Below, piece by piece: positions 35,975-47,175 of a stretch of DNA of 64,000 nucleotides (positions are counted from its first letter, which is position 1; each line of letters begins with the position of its first letter). The DNA is taken from NCBI RefSeq assembly GCF_037042905.1, contig NC_087252.1, forward strand, positions 33,755,965 to 33,819,964, written 5' to 3'. A program made the translations under genes and the position numbers. This stretch comes from Lytechinus pictus. Taxonomy: Eukaryota; Echinodermata; Echinoidea; Temnopleuroida; Toxopneustidae. The notes under the pieces were generated by a model. The model was given only the letters and a program-made list of their open reading frames with translations, ran no database searches and was not told the DNA's origin.

Positions 35975-37339
35975 TAATGTAGTATTACACGCAGGTCTTG
36001 CGTGCATGACAAGGCTAACAAACAATTGGTGGAATTTCTATACAATTTTGTTTGAATAAAATCACGCTTGATCGGTCCTCAAATAGTCTCTATTGAAATT
36101 GAGAATATGTTTTGAACTTGAATTCGCATATTTTGTATTCATGGGCAAATATTGAATAGCTAATACCGTACCATGCGGCGTAACCCTGTATGTCACATGA
36201 AATCATAGCCAAACTACCATTTTTCGAATGTTTTTGTGAAAAATTGTAATTAGCGAGTTTTCGCCCAACGACGTGCAAGGTCTATTTCATCTCTATTAAG
36301 AAATATAATTCTGAATATAGAATTTCTTGATATCAAGAATCTGACCAATAACACTGGCAAAACCCCGGAAAATTGTGCTTTCAATATGTGCTCAACACTG
36401 GCGTAATTAAATCCCGGGAGGGTAGGGACAGCCATCAGACACACACAATTAGATACACGCACGCACACACACACACACGCACACGCCCTCACCCAATACC
36501 ATAACCCTCTCCCTACACACCCCTGTCCTATAAGCACGCTCAGGTTATCTTGGCCCATGACATTCCTATGCTTGTTCTTTAGATTCAATAAGTCCCCCAC
36601 CTTTTTCCTCTTACCCCTCATATCCCCTAATTTGTAAAAAAAAATGAAGACAATTTCTCAAAGAGTCCCTTTAAGTTTTCGCAATAATATCATATGAAGT
36701 TAGACGTACAGGCCCTTTCAATCTCTTTACTTCATTGTACAGTACTTGTTCCCTTAAAAGCAATTTAGCAGACATATCATGACAAACTGCCCGCTCGATT
36801 CGCTTGCACTTTAATAGGCTTATGCCATCAATTCCATTTTATAATCAATTATTTATTATCATTTTTTTTTTTTTGGGGGGGGTGGGGGATGCACCCCTTT
36901 AAGATGTTGGATTGAGCGAGCGACTGACTACTTTGAACGTCATTCTGTTCACTGAAAGCCATTATCATGACTATTATAACTTCCCCTGTTGTACTGTGCA
37001 TCAAGTTACATTTATGATAGTTAGTTCACCGTCAACTCCGATGCTGGACTTAACGTCACTCGCTGCCATTCTAACTGCGCGAAACTACATTTACATGTTT
37101 GGGTATTATCATCCGAGATTTCTTTGGGAAGGAGTATATGTATAACTCATTGTCTAAAACAAAGCTAAAATCTGCATGGACTGTACACGATTTTCATCGG
37201 AAGACATAGTGCTCCAGCGTTAAACCTGAATTATCTCTACAGTGCCCCCAGGAAACGACATTGGTTCAGACATAGCTGTACATGAAGTATATCACACAAT
37301 TTACCAATCCTTTAATTTCTACGTTTCTAAGTGCATGGT
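35975..37339. other. Non-coding stretch upstream of the ankyrin gene
   Basis: It contains a (CA)n/(CG-CA) run at about 36457-36485, a T10-G run near 36865-36885 and an ACACTGGCGTAATTAAA transposon-end-like motif near 36395. No exon was recognised. Confidence 0.45.
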
Positions 37340-37346
37340 TATAAAA
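37340..37346 (+). promoter_or_regulatory. Possible TATA box of the ankyrin gene
   Basis: TATAAAA lies 164 bases upstream of the chosen ATG (37504). A start of transcription about 30 bases downstream would leave a short leader holding the upstream ORF at 37386. No other promoter signal was seen, and an upstream non-coding exon remains possible. Confidence 0.3.
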
Positions 37347-37385
37347 CGTTATTGAGAATGTAGAGGGTAACTTGATAAACGCATC

Positions 37386-37445
37386 ATGGAAGAAGAAATG
37401 ATAGAAGACGTCTTTCAGCATTATTATCTAAATCGAGTGAAATGA
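37386..37445 (+). CDS. Short upstream ORF (19 codons) in the ankyrin gene leader
   Basis: ATG 37386 opens a frame (MEEEMIEDVFQHYYLNRVK) that ends with TGA at 37443-37445, 58 bases before the main ATG. If the transcript starts at the TATA box this would be the first ATG and could lower translation of the main frame. There is no evidence beyond position. Confidence 0.25.
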   Translation: MEEEMIEDVFQHYYLNRVK

Positions 37446-37503
37446 AAGCGCCAAAGGCTGTTGACTGGCACACACATAAACATAAATAATAAGATTGTAC
37501 ACA

Positions 37504-40500
37504 ATGGGCTTAATGACGGAAATGAAGACCTCTGTGGTCACACCACAATGTCTAGCTACTCCACAGGGAATTTCTGAATTACCAAAATATATCGATAATC
37601 TCAGAGCAAGTATGGATAAAGAGAATACAGATGACTACTCTCCGTTACAAATGGCTGTAAAGGATGGTCATCTTGATGAAGTACAAAGTCTAGTCAGTCA
37701 AGGGGAGAACGTGAATCAGGGTACCGCTGAAGGCTGGACACCGTTAATGATTGCAGCAAAGACCGGCAGAGTGAAGCTGTTGACATTTCTCATCGATCAT
37801 GGGGCTGAGATTACAAAGTCTGTTACAAGACTGACTGCTTTACACTTTGCTGCTGTCCTTGGTCATCTTGATGCTATCAAATATCTGATCAGTCAAGGGG
37901 CTGATGTGAAAGAAGGAAATGAAAATGGTTGGACTGCATTTCACATTGCTGCCCTGAAAGGTTATCTTGATGTCATCATATATCTGATCAGTCAAGGGGC
38001 TGAAATAAACAAAGGAAATGATAAGGGTGATACAGCATTACACTATGCTGCTTTCAGTGGTCATCTTGATGCAATCGAATATCTGATCAATCAAGGGGCT
38101 GAGATAAACGAAGGAAATAATTATGGTGAAACAGCATTACACTATGCTGCTTCCAGTGGTCATCTTGATGTCATCAAATATCTGATCAGTCAAGGGGCTG
38201 AGATAAACCGAGAAAATAATGATGGTGGGACTGCATTGCACACTGCTGCTATCGGTGGTCATCTTGATGTCGTTAAATATCTGATCAATCAAAGGACTGA
38301 GGTGAAGAAAGGAAGTAACGATGGTTGGACTGCATTACACATTGCTGCTCATAAAGGTCATATTGATGTCGCCACATATTTGATCAGTCAAGGGGCTGAG
38401 GTGAAGAAAGGAGATAACAATAGTCGCACAGCATTACACTATGCTGCTCATAATGGTCATCTTGATGTCGCCACATATTTGATCAGTCGAGGGGCAGAGG
38501 TGAAGAAAGGAGATAACAATAGTCACACCGCATTACACTTTGCTGCTTATAATGGTAATCTTGATGTCTCCATATATTTGATCAGTCAAGGGGCTGAGGT
38601 GAAGAAAGGAGATAACAATAGTCGCACCGCATTACACTTTGCTGCTCATAATGGTCATCTTGATGTCTCCACATATTTGATCAGTCAAGGGGCAGAGGTG
38701 AAGAAAGGAGATAACAAAGGATGGACTGCATTACACGTTGCTGCTGAGAATGGTCATCTTGATGTAACCAAATATCTGATCAGTCAAGGAGGAGAGGTGA
38801 ATAAAGCAGTTAACAATGGTGGGACTGCATTACACTTTGCTGCTAAGGATGGTCATCTTGATGTAACCAAATATATGATCAGTCAAGGGGCTGAGGTGAA
38901 TAAAGGAGATAACAATAGTCGCACCGCATTGCACTTTGCTGCTCATAATGGTCATCTTGATGTCGCCACATATTTGATCAGTCAAGGGGCTAAGGTGAAT
39001 AAAGGAGCTAAAAATGATTGGACTGCCTTACACATTGCGGCTTTTAATGGTAATCTTGATGTAATCAAATATCTCATTAGTCAAGGGGCTGAGGTGAATA
39101 AAGGAGATAACGATGGTTGGACTGCATTACACTTTGCTGCTCAGAATGGTCATCTTGATGTAACCAAATATCTCATTAGTCAAGGGGCAGAGGTGAAGAA
39201 AGGAGATAGCAAAGGTTGCACTGCATCACACGTTGCTGCTCAGAATGGTCATCTTGATGTAATCAAATATCTCATTAGTCAAGGGGCAGAGGTGAAGAAA
39301 GGAGAAAACAATGGTTGGACAGTATTACACGTTGCTGCTCAGAATGGTCATCTTGATGTAACCAAATATCTCATCAGTCAAGGGGCTGAGGTGAATAAAG
39401 GAGATAACGATGGTTGGACTGCATTACACTTTGCTGCTCAGAATGGTCATCTTGATGTAACCAAATATCTCATTAGTCAAGGGGCAGAGGTGAAGAAAGG
39501 AGATAGCAATGGTGGGACTGCATTACACTTTGCTGCTCATAATGGTCATCTTGATGTAACCAAATATCTCATCAGTCAAGGGGCTGAGGTGAATAAAGGA
39601 GTTAACAATGGTGGGACTGCATTACACTTTGCTGCTCATAATGGTCATCTTGGTGTAACCAAATATCTCATTAGTCAAGGGGCAGAGGTGAAGAAAGGAG
39701 ATAACAATGGTTGGACAGTATTACACTTTGCTGTTCGTAATGGTCATCTTGGTGTAACCAAATATCTGATCAGTCAAGGGGCTAAGGTGAATAAAGGAGA
39801 TAACGATGGTTGGAAAGTATTACACGTTGCTGCTAAGAATGGTCATCTTGATGTAACCAAATATCTCATCAGTCAAGGGGCTGAGGTGAATAAAGGAATT
39901 AACAATGGTGGGACTGCATTACACATTGCTGCTCATAATGGTCATCTTGGTGTAACCAAATATCTCATTAGTCAAGGGGCAGAGGTGAAGAAAGGAGATA
40001 ACAAAGGTTGGACAGTATTACACTTTGCTGTTCTTAATGATCATCTTGGTGTAACCAAATATCTGATCAGTCAAGGGGCTAAGGTGAATAAAGGAGCTAA
40101 CAATGGTTGGACTGCCTTACACATTGCGGCTTTTAATGGTAATCTTGATGTAATCAAATATCTCATTAGTCAAGGGGCTGAGGTGAAGAAAGGAGATAGC
40201 AAAGGTTGCACTGCATCACACGTTGCTGCTCAGAATGGTCATCTTGATGTAATCAAATATCTCATTAGTCAAGGGGCAGAGGTGAAGAAAGGAGATAACA
40301 ATCGTTGGACAGTATTACACGTTGCTGCTCAGAATGGTCATCTTGATGTAACCAAATATCTCATCAGTCAAGGGGCTGAGGTGAATAAAGGAGATAACGA
40401 TGGTTGGACTGCATTACACTTTGCTGCTCAGAATGGTCATCTTGATGTAACCAAATATCTCTTTAGTCAAGGGGCAGAGGTGAAGAAAGGAAATAGCAAT

Positions 40501-41664
40501 GGTGGGACTGCATTACACTTTGCTGCTCATAATGGTCATCTTGATGTAACCAAATATCTCATCAGTCAAGGGGCTGAGGTGAATAAAGGAGTTAACAATG
40601 GTGGGACTGCATTACACTTTGCTGCTCATAATGGTCATCTTGGTGTAACCAAATATCTCATTAGTCAAGGGGCAGAGGTGAAGAAAGGAGATAACAATGG
40701 TTGGACAGTATTACACTTTGCTGTTCGTAATGGTCATCTTGGTGTAACCAAATATCTGATCAGTCAAGGGGCTAAGGTGAATAAAGGAGATAACGATGGT
40801 TGGACAGTATTACACGTTGCTGCTAAGAATGGTCATCTTGATGTAACCAAATATCTCACCAGTCAAGGGGCTGAGGTGAATAAAGGAGTTAGCAGTGGTC
40901 GGACTGCATTATACATTGCTGCTCTGTATGGGCATCTTGATGTAACCAAATATCTGATCAATCAAGGGGCTGAGGTGAATAAAGGAAATAACAATGGTTG
41001 GACTGCATTACACATTGCTGCTCACAAAGGTCATCTTGATGTAACCAAATATCTCATCAGTCAAGGGGCTAAGGTGAATAAAGGGGATAACGATGACGGG
41101 ACTGCATCACACGTTGCTGCTCATCAAGGGCATCTTGATGTAGTCAAATATCTCATCAGCCAAGGGGCTGAGGTGAATAAAGGAGATAACAATTCTTGGA
41201 CTGCATTACACTTTGCTGCTGAGAATGGGCATCTTGATGTAACCAAATATCTCACCAGTCAAGGGGCTGAGGTGAATAAAGGAGTTAGCAATGGTCGGAC
41301 TGCATTACACCTTGCTGCTCAGAATGGTCATCTTGATGTAACGAAATGTCTGATCAGTCAAGGAGCTGAGGTGAATAAAGGAGATAACAAGGGTGCGACT
41401 GCATTACACTTTGCTGCTCTGAATGGTAATCTTGATCTCATTACATATCTCGTCAGTCAAGGGGCTGAGGTGAACATGAAAAATGAAAATGGTTGGAAAT
41501 CTTCAAACTTCGCACTTTTAAGAAATCATATTGATGTTGTTAAGTTTCTGAAAACTGAAGGTGCGAGTATTGATGGAGAAATTCTTCATCAGCAGAAACA
41601 TCTACGTTTGTTACTTCCTCTGATGATCATGGCAAAACTTCTCAACACAGCTTTTAATACCGAG
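37504..41664 (+). CDS. Exon 1 of the ankyrin/ZU5 gene: 40 ankyrin repeats in one exon
   Basis: The start is ATG 37504; the frame is open nine bases further upstream (TTG 37495) and an in-frame TAA lies at 37483-37485. Residues 1-39 are a short leader. Forty units of 33 residues (99 bp) follow, with consensus TALHxAAxNGHLDVTKYLIS and QGAEVNKGDNxGW. The first two and last two units are divergent, as expected for capping repeats. The donor GAG|GTAAAT at 41664/41665 ends the exon in phase 0; without splicing the frame would stop at 41694. A single exon of 4.2 kb for an ankyrin array suggests expansion by unequal exchange. Ankyrin stacks bind proteins; the ligand is unknown. Confidence 0.9.
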
Positions 41665-44600
41665 GTAAATATTTGGCTTATAGAATCATTGTAGTGTTAT
41701 CTGGTATCATCAGGGCAGAGAATGAAGGGAGAGTAGAGCCAATTGGAGGGGCGATAACAATATCGAGCATTTCAGGTTGGCTTGTGCAGCAAAAATAAGA
41801 ATTTGACACTACAGCGCGTCCCCCCAAAAAACTATACACTTTTGAAATGGCTGCGAAATAAGAAGTATAGCACTTTGGGGGAAAAGACTTACAGATATGG
41901 AAAGCCAATAAAGTCAACTTTTAAATGACATTAAAAAGTCTGAAAACTATTCATGCTTGAGCGAGCACTGCCCACTGAAACAAAGTGTACAAAAATTAGG
42001 GTTGGCCGGAATTAGCCTTCCAATTTCTTTCAGGTCTTTTTGTTTGGTACTTGCAAAGTTGAGGGTTATTTGGTGAATTAAAGATCAGATGTGATCAGTT
42101 TGTTGTTTGTGAAAATTCAATGCGTTATTAAATTGAAATTTAATGCATGAGTGATCATGAATTGCAATTTTTAGTGCAGCATTTTGTCTTTATCATGTGG
42201 ATCTCAACAATGTATTCATGACATTCAGGAGAAGAGGGGGTAATATGACTTAGGTAGGTGAAGTACGTTGATGGGATAAAGGTCAACAGAACATTTAGCA
42301 ACCACTCCCTCCATCTCTACCCCCTCCCCCCACATCTCTCCTCCTGAGAGACAAAGTTTTTCTCTAGGCTGGGCAGGAATTAGCCTTACAGTTTTTTTGA
42401 GAGGTTAGTCCTTTGTAACTTACAAAGCTTAAGCTAATATGCTATTTATGAGTGAGATAAGTTATAGTTTCTTTGGCAAATTTCATGAGTTACTAAATTG
42501 AAATTTAATGCATGAGTGAACAGGAATTGTAATTTTAGTGTAGCATATTCATCTAGTGGACATCAGAAGTGTGTTCGTGAGAGTCAGAGTAATGTGATGG
42601 TACCTGTTACATGCAAGAGGGCGAGATATGCTAAGACTTGGTTAAAATGGCATTCCTCTTCTTTTTCTCCTTTTACAAATTAAAAGTCATACGTACCCTC
42701 CCCTCTCCACCTCCATTTCCCAGCCCCCCCCCCTCTCTCTGTCTCACTTTCTGGATTGTAGCCTATTTAAAACTGAACTGCCAAGTGACCGGTGGTTGAT
42801 GGTCAGTTTTTTTATTGAATGATTACCAATAAATTCAATGATTATGATGATTTATGAAATAATTTATTGAAAAAAAACCTGAATGTTTGATTGATCACAT
42901 TGCACATTGAATGAGTTGATTTACTGATAAATTGTTGATTAAATGATTGATGCCCCAATTCATAATTAATCATTAAATCAACATTCTGCTCTGGAATTCA
43001 CGCGTACCAATAGCCATCAGTCTCTCAACAGGAGGGGAGGGCGGGAAAGAGGCAGGGGGCAGGGGTTGAATGTTCTGTTGACCCTTATTCCATCATCCTA
43101 ATTCTCCCACTTAAGTCCTTTCTCACTCCCTATTCTCCCGACTCCCATGAAAACATTGCAGAGATCCACATGATAAAGTTGAAATGCTGCCCAAAAAGAG
43201 ATCCAAATGATAAAGTTGAAATGCTGCCCCAAAAATGTAATTTGTGTTCACTCGTGCATTAAAGTTCAATTTAATAATTTATAAAATTTGCTTAAACAAC
43301 CAAAACTAGTCACGGTTGATCATTAATTTATCACCAAGCCCTTAACTTTGCAAGTTCGAAAGGATTTGCCTCTCAAAAACTTACATAAATTGGAAGGCTA
43401 ATTCCAGCCCACCCTAATTTTCATACCCTTTGTTTAAGTGGGCAGTGCTAGCTCGAGCATGAATAGTTTTCCGACTTTTTGGTGTCATTTGAAAGTTGAC
43501 TTTATTGACTTTCCATAAATGTTAGTCTTTTTCCCCAAAGTGCTACATTTTTTATTTGGCAGCCTTTTCAAAAGTGTATTGTTTTTTTGGGACGCACTGT
43601 ACACATGTAAATGCAGAATTCCCTTTCGAGTATACGAATTCAAATAATTCATTTTTGAATATGCGGATGTGTTGAGTAAATTAAATAGTAAGATTTTTAT
43701 TTATTGATTGATTTCTAGTTAGAATATTAAAGGCTTACAGGGATAGTTTCATTATATTGTAAATACTTATGGCTTTCAACCCAGTCAATAAGATCGCATT
43801 GATCGATCTATTTGACAAATCAGAAAAAATTAGGATCCAGCAGTATTTGTACCTCTATCCTACTGATTGACGGTTAGCGACTGTACCACCAGGCCATCAC
43901 TGTTCCATATGGCACAGTCACAATGGACCAGTGATGGCCTGGAGGTACAGTCGCTTATACCTGCAGTCAGTAGTAGCGAAGTTTAAATCTTGCTGGTTCC
44001 CACATTTTTTTTTGTCTGATTAATCAAATTGATCGATCAATACGATATTATTTTCTGGGTTGAAAGCCATAAATTGTATTTACAATACAATGATTTTTAT
44101 TTGTTATGATGTTCCCACACAATGCCTCTGCAAGTTCAGACTCACCATGTGGTAACACCATTCAACCAATCAGAACTCTGGATTTTATGTTACAAAAAAA
44201 AAATCAGAAATCTCGTCGTGCATCTTGATGAAGAAAGCTGGCTGTTAATCTATCTAACAGGTGCCACGTATCAAGAGAGATATTGTAAGAAAGTAAAGAG
44301 TTTTAGATTTCTGATGATATAAATAGTGTCTGTGCCCAAAACATAAAAATGCGCATTTTGAAAGAAAACATGGTGAGAGAAAATTCTGTTTCAGGCATCT
44401 TTTCTGGACTGATATTCACTTATTTATCAAAATATTTTATTGAAAAGAAATAACCAATATATAAGATTAATGTCTACTTTTTCCTATGGTACAAAAATGA
44501 CAAATACAATCAATTAAAAAAGGTGGTTAAATTCTTTGAGTAAAAACACTCTCACAATTCGCGAGATTTTGCATGGATGTGAATTCAGCCACGAGAGGAT

Positions 44601-47137
44601 TTGGATAAATCCTGCTCGTTTGCTCATTAACACATGGACCTCCAGACTGACTGATTAAAATGCCAGTCATTTAGTCAGAAAGAACAGTCCTCAGTTAATA
44701 ATGATAAATGTTTATAACATTCCAATAAGTGATAGGCCCTTGTAACAATAAACCTACTTCTCTGCTCCCTTTTTTCAGCCACACCCGTACTCGGCTCTAT
44801 AGAAAAAGAGCTTATGTTAGTCAAAAATTTGAAGATCTTGTCAAATCGTTCCCCAAATGGCCCAAATGTTGGGTCAATAAAACTTGTATTTCTCTAATCG
44901 GCGCAAAACTTTCCCTGGATAAACTAACCGACCCTTTTCAATCCTAACTGATTTTAAAGGATATTCATCTTGCTATACAAAATGGTCAAACCACCACGAT
45001 TGAGAACTTAGTGTCTCAAGGAGCTGATCTCAATGTCCAGTCAGCTGACGGTCAGATGTGTCTCCATGAAGCCATTAAACTCTGTTACAAAGCTGGGAGA
45101 AATGTAGAAGAAAGCTACACGCTACGAAAGGTGATTCATACTTGATTTCCGTATAAACTTCAGTAAAGATTCAATCATTAGAATGATATAAACCGGGATA
45201 TCATCTTGCATTATATTCTGATCATTTCTCCCATCTCTCGATGCATTGTGGAAATCTGATTTTTATTTTTTATTTTAAGATAACTACAGCTAATTTTTAT
45301 GGAATATTACAGCCATCAATGCGAGATCGATTCGTTTTATCAGTGGTTGGCTCACATACACTAGTCTGCAGAAATAGACCCTGATTGAAACTTTGATCAG
45401 CAAGTGAGTATCCTCGCAAAGACTAGCACATACAAAACTTGCTGTTTCAAGGGCCTCCAGTAAACAAGGCAACATGAGAAGGCTGCACATTCAGACCCTT
45501 AATCCGAGTGAAGAATTTACACAGCAGACTACACATATTATTATTTGAGGTTATTATTTGAGGTTAAAATTAATTGAAAGAATACTAATATAACCATTAA
45601 AAAAAATTACAAGCCTTCATTTTGGAGTAAATGCCAAATCAGTTTCAAATCGTAGCCAATCGTACGACCGCTATGACGCCATTAAGACTAGATATTAACA
45701 TTTTATTCTAAGAATGATGATAGCATAGTCACATATTTGAACATAGGTATTCGTACGATGATTTAGAACATTACACAGTGAGATATTTGAAGTCTCAATG
45801 TTAGCATCAAATTCTACTACACTTTATTCTGGAATCGGGTCGCAGACCAATCGTAAGATGTGCTGTCGCCTTTATCGGATATGATATAGATATTATACGA
45901 TAATTTAGCGTTGTCATAGGAAATCAATATTTGTTTTTGTCCAAGATGACGTGACGCAGGATTTTAATTCAGTTTGCAAATTTCCTGTAGAAAAATTATG
46001 ACACTGATGGATATCCATAGAGTCACGATTGATTGGATCAATCGTAACTCTTTGTAAGACGGGGACCTGGTCTATCCAAATTACCAAAATAGTATTTTAC
46101 CAAAGTTTACATACATTATTTTGGGGGGTTGATTCGTGTATACTTTTATTCACGACCGCATTACTGACATCGGAGACTCGGGGGGGGGGGGGGGGGATCA
46201 CCCACTACACGGCTGTAAGATCGATTGAAAATAACAGGCATCGGTTTACTATTTTTGTTCGATTCAGATTTCAGACGAGATTTACAATGGAAACCTATCA
46301 CCTGAGAAGGCTTTGGTGTTTTATCTACTTGAGAATGGAGCTAAGACAGACGTGGAAGATAAGGCAGGAAAATTACCAATCCACTATGCCAAAGATGAAG
46401 TGGTTAGACAGATGATTTTATCGAGGTGATTTTATTTATTTTTTAAAGAGTAAACATATAAGCCTATGTCGTGTCAATGGGAACACTTTTTTTCTAATCC
46501 ATATTTTTTTTGTTTTTTGAATTGATATTAATGAGAAGGTGACTATGTTAAACACTCAATAATGAAAAAAACACATTTGAATTCCTAGTTTTGTCTTGAA
46601 AGTTCAAAAGTTAAAAACTATGAGGAGGAAATGTAGTTCTTAATTTGTTAGAACATACTTCGTGGATGGTGATATTACAAGATTCTCTGTTCGTTGATGC
46701 TTTGTTTTCCATCTTCTTTTGCATGTCCTCTATCTTTAATAGATATATTTGACATCTTAGAGCGTAAATGTCAAGGGATCATGAGCCATCAGGGTCAATA
46801 TTATGTCTCCATACCTTGATTAAATTGTTGTGATTGAATTCTTTTTTGATTAATTTTCAGAATGAAATCTCATCCTGAAGAGGCCGATTATTATCAAGGT
46901 AAGATGCACGCAAAACATCAAAGCAGATATTGGTAGAGTGTATACGCCTCATTAATAGGAGGCAGTGGGTATCCCAGACTTACAATTTAGACCTCCTGCC
47001 TTGTCAGGCTCTCGATGTTTTAGAAAAGGGAATGGTAAATTGTGCAGGGCCCGTTGGGAGAACATGTCGCAAGACTTGATAGATAAGAATTAACATCATT
47101 AGTAGTATTATAGTAGTAGTAATAGTAGTAGTAGTAC

Positions 47138-47175
<38 letters not shown>

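Noticed and set aside
44729..44947. Extra exon before exon 2 (good TTTTTTCAG acceptor near 44780)
   Set aside because: No ankyrin similarity in any frame, a stop before any usable donor, and exon 1 joins exon 2 directly in phase 0.
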